This document shows positions 13,292 to 13,859 of a stretch of 13,859 nt of DNA, piece by piece. The first letter of the stretch is position 1; each line of letters opens with the position of its first letter. The notes beneath the pieces were generated by a model. It was not told the DNA's origin and searched no databases. It worked only from the letters and a program-made list of their open reading frames with translations. This stretch comes from JAGQTE01 sp964648005 (GTDB lineage Bacteria > Actinomycetota > Acidimicrobiia > Acidimicrobiales > Acidimicrobilacustridaceae), in NCBI GenBank assembly GCA_964648005.1, contig CAZYKR010000098.1, forward strand, positions 1-13,859. Direction: 5' to 3'. A program made the translations under genes and the position numbers.

Positions 13292-13344
13292 CCGAAATCG
13301 GGCTCGTCGGTTCGGGATGGTGGAACAGGCCGGTCCGATTTCGG
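13292..13344. promoter_or_regulatory. Pair of inverted 10-base boxes upstream of the NifU_N-like gene
   Basis: CCGAAATCGG (13292-13301) and its exact reverse complement CCGATTTCGG (13335-13344) are 33 bases apart. Each is itself nearly palindromic (CCGA-NN-TCGG). The second overlaps the expected -35 position of the -10 box at 13364. They could be two operator half-regions for one regulator, or arms of a loose hairpin ending the upstream gene. Confidence 0.4.
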
Positions 13345-13363
13345 TGGGGTGTGAGGCGATCGG

Positions 13364-13369
13364 TAGCAT
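13364..13369 (+). promoter_or_regulatory. Putative -10 box for the NifU_N-like gene
   Basis: TAGCAT lies eight bases before ATG 13378 and no ribosome site is visible between them, so this transcript is also expected to be leaderless. Confidence 0.5.
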
Positions 13370-13377
13370 CGGCGCCC

Positions 13378-13704
13378 ATGGGTCAGCCAGTGACGGTGAT
13401 CGAGCGGCAGACGACCACGCCAGGCGTGGTGCGCTTCGAGACCAACCGCAACCTCACGGGCATGGGCCACAAGCGGTACCTCTCCGCTGCCGACGCCACG
13501 ACGCCGACCCCTGCTGACGAGCTGGCCCGGCGCCTGTTCGAGCGTGGCGGCGTCGCCTCGCTGCACGTGTACCAGAACATCGCCACCGTGCAGCTCGCCG
13601 ACGGCCGTCCGCCGACCGGCATCAAGGAGATCATCGAGGACCTCTACCTCTTCTACACGGAGGGTGTCGTCCCGGAGATCCCCGAAGGCGTCGCCGCCGA
13701 CTGA
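13378..13704 (+). CDS. NifU N-terminal (Nfu_N)-like protein
   Basis: The protein has 108 residues and resembles the Nfu_N domain, the module found at the N-terminus of Nfu iron-sulphur scaffold proteins and also alone in many bacteria. The fit is by pattern: VRFETNRNLTG after the first strand (compare NPN...KF), PADELARRLFERGGVASLHVYQNIATVQLADG (residues about 45-76, compare lA..LF.i.GV..v....nfitV) and a C-terminal helix IKEIIEDLYLFY. It lacks the CxxC-bearing NifU C-terminal domain, so it cannot by itself hold a cluster in the Nfu manner and may be an accessory or regulatory relative. No cysteine is present in the whole protein. Start ATG 13378 is supported by the -10 box eight bases upstream. 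Confidence 0.72.
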   Translation: MGQPVTVIERQTTTPGVVRFETNRNLTGMGHKRYLSAADATTPTPADELARRLFERGGVASLHVYQNIATVQLADGRPPTGIKEIIEDLYLFYTEGVVPEIPEGVAAD

Positions 13705-13859
13705 CCGAGCGTCGGGGGTCGACGAGGTCTGCATCCGCGCCAAAGGCTGCGCGTCCGCAGAGCGCGGGTGGAAGTCACGTCCTCACTCGTGGTGATGCTT
13801 CATGCACTTTCGGTTTGTGTCACACCCTTTCGGCATGATGCTGGGGTGGATGTTCGAGA
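13705..13859 (+). other. Non-coding end region, probable promoter of a gene beyond the window
   Basis: Base composition drops in GC towards the right edge. CTTTCGG occurs twice (13807-13813 and 13827-13833), exactly 20 bases apart, around GTGTCACAC (13817-13825), a nine-base palindrome. Possible starts for a plus-strand gene follow at ATG 13835 or 13838 and GTG 13846, but too few codons are visible to decide. Confidence 0.45.

Overview
The window looks like ordinary chromosome from a high-GC actinobacterium. The very high GC at third codon positions, the long antisense open frames this produces, the frequent GTG starts and the many start codons placed a few bases after a TANNNT -10 box all fit. 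The mix of families (AT3-SGNH acyltransferase, GYD protein, RpiB-like isomerase, OsmC, FadE-type acyl-CoA dehydrogenase, NifU_N-like protein) suggests the class Acidimicrobiia, perhaps an Ilumatobacter-like lineage. That placement is inference from gene content, not from a marker gene. I see no mobile element, CRISPR array, rRNA or tRNA.

Layout, left to right. A partial minus-strand membrane protein runs off the left edge (1-356). A plus-strand lipoprotein with a duplicated two-cysteine domain (445-1410) converges on a large minus-strand membrane acyltransferase with an SGNH tail (1444-3453). Divergent from it are an RpiB-like isomerase with altered active-site residues (3512-3967) and a GYD-domain protein (3977-4279). 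Next come minus-strand genes: a small conserved protein (4310-4615), an OsmC protein (4740-5189) joined by a GTGA overlap to an unknown protein (5186-5971), a strong hairpin (6007-6033), and a five-helix His-rich membrane protein (6078-7709) with a Crp-like palindrome upstream. A minus-strand protein in which serine occupies every third residue for 23 consecutive triplets (7870-8478) is divergent from ribonuclease HII (8527-9258). An acyl-CoA dehydrogenase (9269-10531, minus) with a TetR-like palindrome upstream, a 681-residue TPR protein (10602-12647, minus), a four-helix membrane protein (12732-13250, plus) and a NifU_N-like protein (13378-13704, plus) complete the window. The last 155 bases look like a promoter region for a gene beyond the right edge.

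Most genes are single transcription units. Real coupling is visible only for the unknown protein plus OsmC pair (GTGA overlap) and perhaps for rpiB-like plus GYD. I found no clear multi-gene defence or biosynthetic system. The best leads are the serine-triplet protein, the His-rich membrane protein with its putative Crp/FNR-type site, the RNase HII carrying a consensus sliding-clamp motif at its C-terminus, and the isomerase with a rebuilt active site. The window coding is dense: no stretch above 300 bases lacks a gene.
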